The position numbers and the translations under genes were made by a program. Below are positions 54,837 to 64,000 of a stretch of 64,000 bases of DNA, piece by piece. Every line of letters begins with the position of its first letter. The stretch's first letter is position 1. The notes under the pieces are model-generated. The model had not been told where the DNA came from and ran no database searches. It worked only from the letters and a program-made list of their open reading frames with translations. Location: the NCBI GenBank assembly GCA_002286855.1, contig NRSV01000024.1:310001-374000 (forward strand), given 5' to 3'. This DNA comes from Bipolaris cookei. Taxonomy: Eukaryota > Ascomycota > Dothideomycetes > Pleosporales > Pleosporaceae.

Positions 54837-56627
54837 ATGGCTTCCGATGATGCTGTAGACAAGGTAACATGTGGGGAAAATGCCACAAACGTACAGGCAT
54901 CCAAGCAGGCGGGACTGCATCGCGATGTCGAAGTTGGTTCCGAGGCAATTGATCTCGATAGAATCGAAAGGGTGTATGCGTAAGTATCTTTTTTCCTTCT
55001 TGCAAATACCATACACCTTGCATGTAACAGATACTCATCCCCAGTTTCTAGCAAGCTTGATCGCAGGATACTCCCAGCGTTCTGGGTTCTCTACTTCATG
55101 TGCTCGGCAATTCGCTCAAACATTGGACTTGCTCAGACCATGAACCTGGCAGAGGGCCATGACCTCGGATCTGTGCTCGACATCACGCCTAAACAGGTCT
55201 CTACAGGCCTGGCACTGTTCTACGTCTGCTATGTCATTTTCGATTTGCCTTCGAATCTCATCATGTCGAGGGTCAGTCCTCACGCCTGGATGAGTCGCAT
55301 CGTCACTTGTGTTGGTATCATTGGCATGTGCTTGACTGCTATGAATGCTGCATGGAACCTTTAGTAAGCATCCAATTGGTACTGCCAGACTGTCTGCTCA
55401 CTCGCCACGTACAGTCTACTTCGGTTGTTGCTTGGAATCGTCATTGCAGGCATGTGGCCTGGCATGTCGTACTACCTGACTCTGTTCTACCCCCCGTCCC
55501 GAACTGGAAAGCGGATTGGACGTTATTTTACAGCTTCCCAGATGTCTGCAGCTGTTGTAGGTTTGGTATCGGCTGGTTTCCAAAAGATGGACGGTCTCGG
55601 TGGGCTTGTTGGTTTTCAGTGGATGTTCCTCCTCTATGGTATCGTTGGGTTCATCGTCGGCGTGTCTCTACTTTGGTGGCTTCCAGACAGGCCACTGCCC
55701 CCTGGTCAAGTCCGCCAGCGAACAGGGTGGATGAAGTGGCTTCCTCAAAGCAAACCGGCTCTGGAAGGCGAAGACGCACGTGTTCACTACGAGGATCTCA
55801 CACGTGTCTACAGTCGTAAACTGTGGAACATGAAAGACCTGTGGAACGTTATCATTGACTGGAGGATCTACCCACTGGTCGTCATGTACTTTGGTGTGGT
55901 TGGTGTCGGCAACGGAACGCAGGCATATGCGACTGTCATCATCCGGGCGATCAACCCAAGCCTGACGAGCATCCAGCTCAGTCTGCTTTCCGCACCCATC
56001 TGGATTGTAAGTGTGTTGCATTCTTGGCAAGAAGGGTAGTGTGAGCTGACCCGTGTATAGATGGACCTGATTGCTATTTTACTGGTTACCCCAATCTCGG
56101 ATCGCTTCCACCATCACCGGCCTGCATTTTTCAGCGGTGCCGTTCTCGTCCAGATCACCGGACTACTGGTGGCAACGTTTGCAAAAGGGTGGTCACGGTA
56201 CGGCGGGGTTCTGCTCATTGGGTTTGGACTTGGGCCGACAGTGCCCATCTGCATGGCATGGTCCAACGAGATCTTCCAGCCGCGCCATGGAGAGGTGGGA
56301 GTGGCTGCAGCCAGCGCCCTGGTGTCTGGATTGGGTAACCTGGGCAGTATCTTGACGACGTATGCGCTGTATTCGGGATGGCCTGCAGATGCCCAGGCGG
56401 GGCCATACAAGTACCGCAAGAGCAACTTGGTCATGATTGGCATTTTGTGTGGCAGCATTGTCAGCGCCGGGAGCATGGTGGTGCTGCTGCGGCTGTTTGG
56501 CAGCAGTAAGGGTAAGCAGGTGAGCAGCGCAAGCTCGACGGGCGAGGGAGAGGCGGCGTATGTGGACGGTGCGGCGCGACGTGAAGCGCAGCAGCGGGGC
56601 CTGGGGCGCCTGTTCTGCTTTAAGTGA
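54837..56627 (+). CDS. MFS transporter, anion:cation symporter family (allantoate/nicotinate-permease type)
   Basis: Four exons (54837-54979, 55031-55363, 55415-56006, 56061-56627) give 544 residues. After an acidic N-terminus come KLDRRILPAFWVLYFMCSAI and SNIGLAQTMNLAEG, a very typical start of the ACS family. GLALFYVCYVIFDLPSNLIM, GMWPGMSYYLTLFYPPSRTGKR (conserved loop), a long central loop with WLPDRPLPPG, and SNEIFQPRHGEVGVAAASALVSG in the C-terminal half follow. Twelve membrane spans are expected. The family imports organic anions such as allantoate, nicotinate or pantothenate by proton symport; the substrate is unknown here. The second exon could instead start at 55052, since both acceptors keep the frame. 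The gene is intact and marks the right edge of the decayed block. Confidence 0.9.
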
Positions 56628-57556
56628 GGCCGTGGAGCCGGCATTCCATATCTAATAGTTATGCAAGTCAACATGCTGGAGCTGACAGCATGGTACGCTA
56701 GAGGCTAGAGCAAGCACACAATGCCATGCGGCCTGTTCGGGATGCGAAAGTGAGGAATGCCGTCCTGTGTTGGATGTACCGCATCGGGGTGGCAGATGAA
56801 TGAATGACCGACGGGCCATGGGCCATGGGCAGGCTCGGTAAAGCGTTGAGTGATGGGCGTTTCGACCATGTCTGTTCTAAGCATCGTCATTCTGCGCCCA
56901 GCCCACTTCCCCATACTTTGCTGCTCTTGTTCTGTCCCTTCGTATTTCCTTTCTTCTCCACCTGGTCTCCCCTCTACTGCATCCCAATCCTGATCTTGCC
57001 CGGTGCCCACCATCCCCGACAATCTGCACTCCGCACCGTCCCCACAACCTCGTCGACGACAAACGGCGGCGGCGGCGGCGGCGACCGGGTGCTGCACGCG
57101 TGCGTTTGGAGAAAAAGCCGCACAACCGTTAATTAGATACAGACCACTTCACCGTTTACCAACCCTACTACATGGTGATGTTCGTCACAGCGTCGGGTCA
57201 GTAGCAGCAAGCGCACATCACCAGAACATCCGCTTGGCCCTGACGTAAGTTGCTTGACTCTGCCCGCTCTGTTACTGCACTGCACACAATACTGCAACTC
57301 GAGCCCTGTACCTGTGCGTCTGCACACTCCCACAGCCCGCCAACAAGCTCTCTTCCTCTCTGTCTCTCTCTCTCGTTGCCTCTCCCAACAGACGCACTCC
57401 TCTTCGCATGCTTCCGCCCTGCATCAGCACACCTGCTAACCGGATGTTACCTGTGTAGTCCCCGCAAACGCAAACCGCCCTCCAGCCCTATCCCCGCCCA
57501 AGCCTCTGGCCTGCGCCTCCAAGCACGACCGGCGCCACCATAACACTCGCCATACA
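56628..57556. promoter_or_regulatory. Upstream region of the SNF1 gene
   Basis: 929 bp. A (CGG)n-like patch near 57060-57082 and a CT-rich stretch at about 57350-57390 precede the start codon, consistent with a long GC-rich fungal 5' UTR. Overlapping frames here lack domains. Confidence 0.4.
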
Positions 57557-60310
57557 ATGTCGGCCGCAATCGATAATGAGGACCTGGAGGAGCTCTCCAT
57601 CTCCATGCCCGCACAGCGGCGGGGCGCCGCCCAAACCAGCACAACAAAGGCCCAGGACCCCGCCCCGCCGCCGCCCACTGCGCTCGGAACAGCTGTGCAC
57701 GAAACCAAGAGCAAGGACACAAAGGCGAGCCAGCGTCTCGGCCAGTACACCATTGTCCGCACCCTGGGCGAGGGCTCCTTCGGCAAGGTCAAGCTGGCTA
57801 CCCATCAGGTCAGCGGCCAAAAGGTCGCCCTCAAGATAATCAATCGCAAGAGGCTCGTCACCAGAGACATGGCCGGCAGGATCGAGCGTGAGATTCAGTA
57901 TCTGCAGCTGCTGCGCCATCCGCATATCATCAAGCTGTACGTCGTTTCCCTGTAGCCGTGCTTGCCTCATTTTCATGCTCACTTTTGCTCCACTAGCTAT
58001 ACCGTCATAACAACGCCGACCGAGATCATCATGGTCCTCGAATACGCGGGCGGTGAATTGTTCGACTACATTGTCAACCACGGTAAACTGCAAGAGGCAC
58101 AGGCCCGAAAGTTCTTCCAGCAGATTGTATGCGCCGTCGAATACTGCCACAGACACAAGATTGTCCACCGAGATTTGAAGCCCGAGAACCTCCTTCTCGA
58201 CCACGATAGCAATGTAAAAATTGCCGACTTTGGTCTGAGCAACATCATGACGGACGGCAACTTTCTTAAAACAAGTTGTGGCAGCCCCAACTATGCTGCG
58301 CCCGAGGTCATTTCCGGCAAGTTGTATGCGGGTCCAGAAGTTGACGTTTGGAGCTGTGGTGTCATACTATACGTCTTGTTAGTCGGCCGACTACCCTTTG
58401 ACGATGAATATATCCCGACTCTCTTTAAGAAAATTGCCGCGGGCCAGTACAGCACACCCAGCTATCTCTCACCAGGCGCCACTTCTTTGATCAGAAAAAT
58501 GCTCATGGTTAATCCCGTACACCGCATCACTATTCCCGAGCTTCGACAAGATCCGTGGTTCACGACAGACCTGCCAGCATACCTCGAACCGCCCGCACAA
58601 GAGTTCTTTGACAGCGGCGCTGACCCCAACAAGGCCATTGATCCCAAGGCTCTTGCACCATTGGCTGACGCTCCTCGTGTGCAGGCGCTGCATGAAAATG
58701 TAGTGACAAAGCTTGGAAAGACAATGGGTTATGCTAAGCATGACGTGCAAGATGCCTTGGCACGCGATGAGCCGAGTGCCATTAAAGATGCTTACCTCAT
58801 TGTCCGAGAAAATGAGATGATGCGGGAGAACCGTAAGCATGACTACTCGTATAGTATTACTTGTAACTGACTATTTGTTCTAGCTTTGTTAACCAACCAG
58901 GATGGTATTCCGGTGTGGAATCACCAATCGCCGCCTGCGCACGACAGTTATATGGAAAAGTTTAGACCACAATCACTGAATGCTGTATCGCGTCCGCAGT
59001 TCATTCCCCCGGCGCCTTCGGATCGTGAAAGGGCACGCCAAGGATCTAATGCTAGCAGTCAGCTTGCAAACATTCGCAGCCCGGTCAGCACCATAGCAAT
59101 TCTCCCGAGTAGTCTTACAGAATACCACAAGGCTTATATGAAGGGCCATCCAAGGCCCACCAACAGGATTTTGGAAAGTGAGGCTCTCCCATCGACACCT
59201 GAACAGACGGAAGAACAACGCCAAATATCGGCTCGAAGACTAAAACCGAACTTCCGTACAATGCCCGAAGCAGGTAGACAAAAGCCGGAGCCGATGACTA
59301 GCCTGCCCACCAAGAAGCCACGTGCAACCAAGTGGCAATTCGGTATTCGATCAAGAAACCAGCCTGCAGAGGCTATGCTTGCTATATTCAAGGCATTAAA
59401 GGCCATGGGCGCCGACTGGGAAGTACCAAAGATACGCAGAGCCGGTGGTCGTAGCGGGTCTCGCAGCCGGAGCACCTCTCAGGCCCCAGAAGACCACAAG
59501 TCTAAATCCAGGAATCACTCACAAGACTCTATCTCGTCACATTCATCAGACGAAGATCAGGGTTCGCGAAAGGGCTCACCACGTCGCGAGCCGCTCAGTG
59601 TACGCAACAATGGCACAAGCGAACAAGAAGCAAGAGGTCGACAGAAGAAGCACTATAACCATACAAATGACTGGGGCTATCACGTGCCCGAGGATCCCTG
59701 GGTTATCCATGCACGCTTCTTAAAGGAGGGCATGTTCCCGCCTGGTGTTGCGCACCCCTCATCGACGCATTCTTCACGCGTCGATCTCGCCAACGATCCT
59801 TCTGGTGCACGAAGACGGAGTTCGACTAACACCAGCATATCGAGCATCGGCCACGGTATCGAAGGCATGACCCCGTCAGAGCGCACAGGATCGATTAGTG
59901 AGGACCATATGAACCCTGATGAAGCAGTATACATCTACATGTCCATCCAACTGTATAGCATTGACCGCGACTTTTTTGTCGTCGACTTCAAGTGCGCAGG
60001 CTACGAGCGCCTCGTCACTAATCTTGTGCGCGAGATCAAGGCATCAATTCCGCTTTCAGGCTCGCACCAATCCCCACCGCATCACCAGGACGGCTGGGAC
60101 GACGAGCAGGGTGTGTGGCGCCGACTGGAAGAAAATGAGCCGCTTCCCGAAGACTTGGCCAAGAAGCTGAATGAAGGGGGCACGGAGATTCTTCGAGAAA
60201 GGACGGAGCTTGTGGGTGCAGGACGCCAGGAAGGCGAGAAGATTGTGACGAGTCCGTTTCCCTTTCTCGATGTCGCCAGTACCCTTATCTTGCAATTGAG
60301 CGGCGAGTAA
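57557..60310 (+). CDS. SNF1: SNF1/AMPK-type Ser/Thr protein kinase, catalytic alpha subunit
   Basis: Exons 57557-57936, 57997-58832 and 58884-60310 give 880 residues. The kinase domain begins at about residue 62 (YTIVRTLGEGSFGKVKLA, glycine loop) and has VALKIINRKR (ATP Lys), KIVHRDLKPENLLLD (catalytic loop), IADFGLSNIM and the activation loop FLKTSCGSPNYAAPEV, in which the Thr is the known activating site. A UBA/auto-inhibitory region follows (YAKHDVQDALARDEPSAIKDAYLI). After a long disordered linker with Ser/Arg stretches, the C-terminal adenylate-sensor/KA1-like part has KWQFGIRSRNQPAEAMLAIFKALKAMGADWEVPK and later MSIQLYSIDRDFFVVDFKC and FLDVASTLILQLS. SNF1 relieves carbon catabolite repression and is needed for cell-wall-degrading enzyme expression in plant-associated fungi. 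Introns fall inside the kinase lobe and just after the UBA. Confidence 0.96.
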
Positions 60311-60922
60311 TTGTGTGCTGGTGTGTGTTAGTGAGAGAGAGAAAGAGAGAAAAAAAGTATGTATGTATAGAAAGTGGGCAAGGATGGCTAGATGCACACC
60401 TAGATTCGGGATTTTGCCCAAGTGAAGTGAATCTGACCTCTTATGGACTAAATGCATGTCATTGCACTATTCTCACCACTTACAGTGACCTAGAAATACC
60501 TCAAATTCCAAACGTATAACGTACTCATCGCATATCATCCAGGTGCATTCTAGAGTAGGAGATTGTCGTATTAATAGTGTAAGTTTTTTCTCGAACGCTT
60601 TTTTCACTCGTACTTGCAACTCAAGCCGACAAGCATGTAAACACATAACACGTACGCACACACACACACACACACACATACACATACACATACACATACA
60701 TGTTACCAACAGTCCAGGATATCATACTTTGCCCATCCAACAAAGGTCCTTTCTTTGTCTTAACCAGACGATACTAAATACACGGTATGAACAAAGAGGT
60801 GAGAATATTGTGCAACAAGACTGAAGACTGGGGATACTCTTTTCGTTTCTCCTCTTGCTGAAGCGACTGGGTGGGTGAGAAGCGATCAAGTTGATTACGG
60901 AGCGACAAATTAACCGTTCCTT
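60311..60922. other. Convergent spacer with simple repeats
   Basis: 612 bp between the facing 3' ends of SNF1 and TOM70. Besides the CA repeat at 60657-60700 and a GA-rich patch at 60332-60357 nothing is seen. Confidence 0.5.
60657..60700 (+). repeat. (CA)n then (CACATA)n microsatellite
   Basis: About 11 CA units run directly into four imperfect CACATA units. It lies between two 3' ends. Confidence 0.9.
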
Positions 60923-63115
60923 TTATCGCATGCCAAATCCTCCAGCAGTGGCACCCATAGCGCCCAGTCTAGAGGCGAGCTTGGGATACTTTTCTTGAAC
61001 CTATTTAATTGTGTTAGCACTTGTTGATTGGAATGTGTATGCTTCAAAACAATGAATGGGAGCAGCTTACCTCGAGTTGAGTCCTTGTCGCCTCGGCATA
61101 ACTCAGCGCGTTGACAATCTCGCCTTCTGTTCTTGACAGTTCCGCAGCACGCTCAAAGTACTTGAGTGCCTCTGTAACCTTCCCTTGTTGCAACAACAGC
61201 TGTGCCATGGTGGCAACGGCAATGTCGCACTCAGGATCGATGATGAGCGCCTTCTCGCATAGCTTCTCGGCTTCGTCGAAGTCGTTCTTCCATTGGAAAA
61301 GTGCAAGAGCCTTGTTGATCAGAGGCAGGACGTTCATACCAAGGGGTTTGGTCGTCTTCTCCATCTCGACGGCAGTGTCGAACTTCTCAATAGCTTCTTG
61401 GTACTTTTGCTGGTCGAGAAGTAGTTCACCGTAGTAGTTGTATACATCGGGCACCTGGGAAAAGTTCTTCATGCAGCGGCGGAAAGTGGCCATTGACGAG
61501 GCGATGCTGCCCATCTTGTACTGTGTGACACCGAGTTGAATGTGCGAGAAAATGAAGTCCTTGTCCAAGTCAATCGATTTTTGGTAGTCCTTAGCGGCCT
61601 CGCCAAACTCGGATTTGATAAAGTGCAATTGTGCGCGGTGGTAGAAAATATCTGGGTCGTTTGCATTCTGCTCGAGTGCAGCGGCAAAGTCGGCTTCGGC
61701 AGCCTCTGGGTTGGCAAGCTCGAGGTGCATGCTGGCGCGCTTAATGAAACTCTGGGTTAGTGTGGGCTGGAGCTCGATGCTCTTGTCCATGTCCTTGAGC
61801 GCATCTTCGTTGTCACCTTTGAGGTAGCTGAAGGTTCCGCGCATGTTGTACGCAAACGCCTCGTGTTCTCCGAGATCACCGAGTTCGAGGGCGCGGTCGA
61901 AGGCGGCAGCAGCCTCGGTGTATCCATCGCCAGTCTTAGTAGTCATGGCCTTAAGTCCCTTGCGCAGTTGACCCTTGCCACTCTCCTCTTCAAGTTCAGC
62001 GTCGTCCTCGAGGCCTTCTGGCGTTGGCTTTGGTCGGAAACTCTGCAGATAGTTTGTGACAAAAGTTGGGCTGGGCAGTTTCTTCTCCTTTGCGGCTAGG
62101 ATAGCCTTGCCCTTTGCTTCAGCAACCTTCTTCAGTAAACGCTCAACACTCTGTGCACTGTTCTCGTTGCGGAATCCATCGATGATGCAGCTCGCGGTGT
62201 AGTCCAAAAGGGCTTCGCTGTTGCGCTCAACTTGTTCGTATGCATTCGCCCTCCGGTTCAAAGCCTTGACGTATTCGTTGTCGAGGTTGATAGCGGCAGT
62301 GGTATCCTCAATGACCTTTTCCCACTCGGACATGGCGTTGTAACAGGCGGCGCGGTTGGAGTAGAAGACGGGATCTTGTTTACAGAGAATGGCCTTTCCG
62401 TAGAGGTCAATGGCGCGGTTGTAGTCTTTGGAGCCGTAGGCCTTGTTACCTGCTGCCTTGAGTTTGGCAGCATACTCTTTGCGTTCCTATGAAAAGTCAG
62501 CCTATTTTCTCGAGGCAACCAAGATAGTGTTTGGAGAGGGTTGCTGGCACAACTTGACCCCGCCATGGCCCTGTGCAGCTGAAACGATCCGTTGACTGCC
62601 GCTGGTGGTAAATGCCAAAGGGAACATGACGAGATCCATGTGTCCCGACGCCTCGATCCGATATTATGTGCCGTACCTCGTCCGAAAGGGCAGCGATGCT
62701 GTTCTCGTCGACATCGGGGAGTTGGTCTTCGGTAGTCTCGGCTACTGTTGCCTTCTTCTCTGTTGTTGCATCAGTTTATGCTCAGCCACAAGCAACAATG
62801 GAAGCGCGTACCAAAGCCCTTTTCGGGGGTCGACTCCTTCTCAGCCCTCTCTTTTGCACGCTTGCGTTCGCGTTGCCTCTTGCGCTTTGCAGCCGATGTG
62901 TCTGCTCCGCTGTCGCCTTTTGAATCATTTGAGAAGTAGTATACAACCCCACCAGCGCCCACGACCAGCGTGATTCCGGCAATTGTGTATACAACACCCT
63001 TATTTTCCGAGGCCCAATTTGACAGCCGGTCCCAGAGCGAGTTGTTGCTGTCGACGGGAATCTGGACGGGGAATGGGCCAGGGCCCTGTGGCACAGGTGC
63101 ATTTACGGGCGCCAT
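60923..63115 (-). CDS. TOM70: Mitochondrial import receptor subunit TOM70
   Basis: Four exons (62812-63115, 62677-62759, 61071-62486, 60923-61000) give 626 residues. An N-terminal hydrophobic anchor (VVYTIAGITLVVGAGGVVYYF, about residues 40-60) is followed by a basic linker (AAKRKRQRERKRAKERAEKE) and TPR repeats: EYAAKLKAAGNKAYGSKDYN, DPVFYSNRAACYNAMSEWEK, YVKALNRRANAYEQ, then a second TPR cluster through the C-terminus. The last exon supplies QEKYPKLASRLGAMG and the ending GGFGMR. TOM70 sits in the outer mitochondrial membrane with its TPRs in the cytosol and receives carrier precursors and chaperone-bound clients. The order anchor, linker and about 11 TPRs and the length match the family. 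The start at 63115 gives a Pro/Gln-rich short intermembrane tail before the anchor. Confidence 0.96.
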
Positions 63116-63464
63116 ATCTGGTGTACTCGGATGGTTATGTTGAGTAGATGCAGTACCGGTGGGAGTAGAAATGGCAGCTCAATGGCGATGGGCTGGTGTG
63201 TGTTGGGCCGTTCCGTTGTCGCAGAAATTTGGCAAAGGCAAGCTTTGGTGCATCGACGTGAGCGAGGTGTGTGGCTCGAGCGCCAGGCGGACGTCATCAG
63301 CCTTGCCGACCAGCCGTTGTCCGCACCGCCACAGATCATTATTCTATGTATTACGCATATACAGACATACATATTGGGTATATTATCTGTATTTTAAGGC
63401 AATAAAAATGACCTGTCATTTAAATACAACTTTATTGATTTCAGTGACAAGTCAACATGGTTGT
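63116..63464. other. Spacer with the TOM70 promoter
   Basis: 349 bp; no gene seen. It contains the promoter of TOM70 on the minus strand and the 3' flank of the partial gene to the right. Confidence 0.4.
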
Positions 63465-63996
63465 TCATAGTTTGTACAGAATAGTCTCCACCAGTTCTTC
63501 ATGGGTCTCGTGGCTCTGGAAGTTCACGCAGATCCTCGCAAGTTTCTTGAATGTCTGCGTTAAGTCCAAGACCTCTCTAAGTACCCTTTGATGCCCGACC
63601 TTCTCGGCTGCACTTCCAAGGTCAGTTTGAATGCGAATTGAGACATTTCTGATAAGGTCCTTCGGGGATTTGTGTAATCCGAAAGGGTTTTCAATGAGGA
63701 GCCTGTGACCCTCATTAGAGTTGAATCCGCTGGCTATTAAAGTAAAAGTATGATACCAGTGCTGTGCTAGCTAGTCCAAACAATTGTTTTCCGACGAATT
63801 CGGCTCGCCACCAATGCAGCACTTTGGTATACTCCGCTTTGAATGGTGGCGGTGGATGAATATATGACTCGGTTGCGTGCTTTCGTACGAAGCATTTCTC
63901 CTCATTAAAACAACAACAGAGCAGTATCTGTCGCGCTCTTTGACTCAGTTCAAAGGTGTAATTGACAGTTCTTATGCTTCCGTATAACTTGATCAT
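63465..63996 (-). CDS. C-terminal part of an unrecognised protein, probably running off the window
   Basis: Two minus-strand segments look protein-like: 63715-63996 (FELSQRARQILLCCCFNEE, EYTKVLHWWRAEFVG) and 63465-63735 (SGFNSNEGHRLLIENPFG, KDLIRNVSIRIQTDLGS, REVLDLTQTFKKLARIC), ending at TGA 63465-63467. They are in different frames near 63730, where TTTACTTTAATAG would be an intron acceptor, but the donor is not clear. The first ATG may be internal because the frame is open to the window edge. The pattern vaguely recalls fungal F-box/2EXR-type hypothetical proteins; no function is assigned. Confidence 0.4.
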
Positions 63997-64000
63997 ATGA

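Noticed and set aside
1..64000. tRNA, rRNA and CRISPR arrays
   Set aside because: Looked for T-loop and repeat-spacer patterns by eye; the few GTTCGA-like matches lack a cloverleaf and no repeat-spacer array exists.

Overview
This window looks like nuclear DNA of a filamentous ascomycete, most likely a Dothideomycete of the Pleosporales type (inference from gene set and style, not a database match). The evidence is genes with 50-85 bp GT-AG introns, a chitin synthase, a SNF1 kinase, TOM70, a fungal Fot1/pogo transposon and many C-to-T style nonsense lesions that resemble repeat-induced point mutation (RIP).

Layout. 1-9.1 kb is a gene-poor, partly decayed stretch: a degenerate inverted repeat, a truncated TAP-type hydrolase, an intact membrane-anchored thioredoxin, a broken PARP-zinc-finger gene, a coiled-coil gene with five in-frame stops and one intact Cys-rich hypothetical gene. 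11-14.8 kb holds an amidohydrolase converging on an alpha-glucoside-type sugar transporter. 15.6-25.8 kb is a housekeeping block: cytosolic Trp-tRNA synthetase and a PRELI/MSF1 protein sharing a divergent promoter, then a dead Fot1/pogo element inserted about 220 bp upstream of the gamma-tubulin complex gene GCP3/SPC98. 26.0-31.4 kb carries three adjacent broken accessory genes (PhyH dioxygenase, FAD monooxygenase, MFS transporter). 32.0-41.8 kb returns to intact genes: a ten-knuckle CCHC protein, chitin synthase, low-molecular-weight tyrosine phosphatase, a conserved mitochondrial-looking protein and a secreted protein.

42.1-54.0 kb is the most unusual part. It is a graveyard of accessory genes: a small secreted protein remnant, a Zn-cluster-type transcription factor, a polyketide synthase acyltransferase fragment, a DHA14-type MFS transporter, an FAD monooxygenase and a divergently placed polytopic membrane protein resembling proteins of meroterpenoid clusters. 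Nearly every member has stop codons that one C-to-T change could have made. I read this as a dead secondary-metabolite cluster, possibly meroterpenoid. A three-copy, 32-bp hairpin repeat sits inside it.

54.8-63.1 kb is healthy again: an ACS-family MFS transporter, SNF1 and TOM70. The right edge holds part of an unrecognised gene. Exon boundaries were read by eye from splice signals and reading phase; each multi-exon gene reported as intact sums to a whole number of codons.
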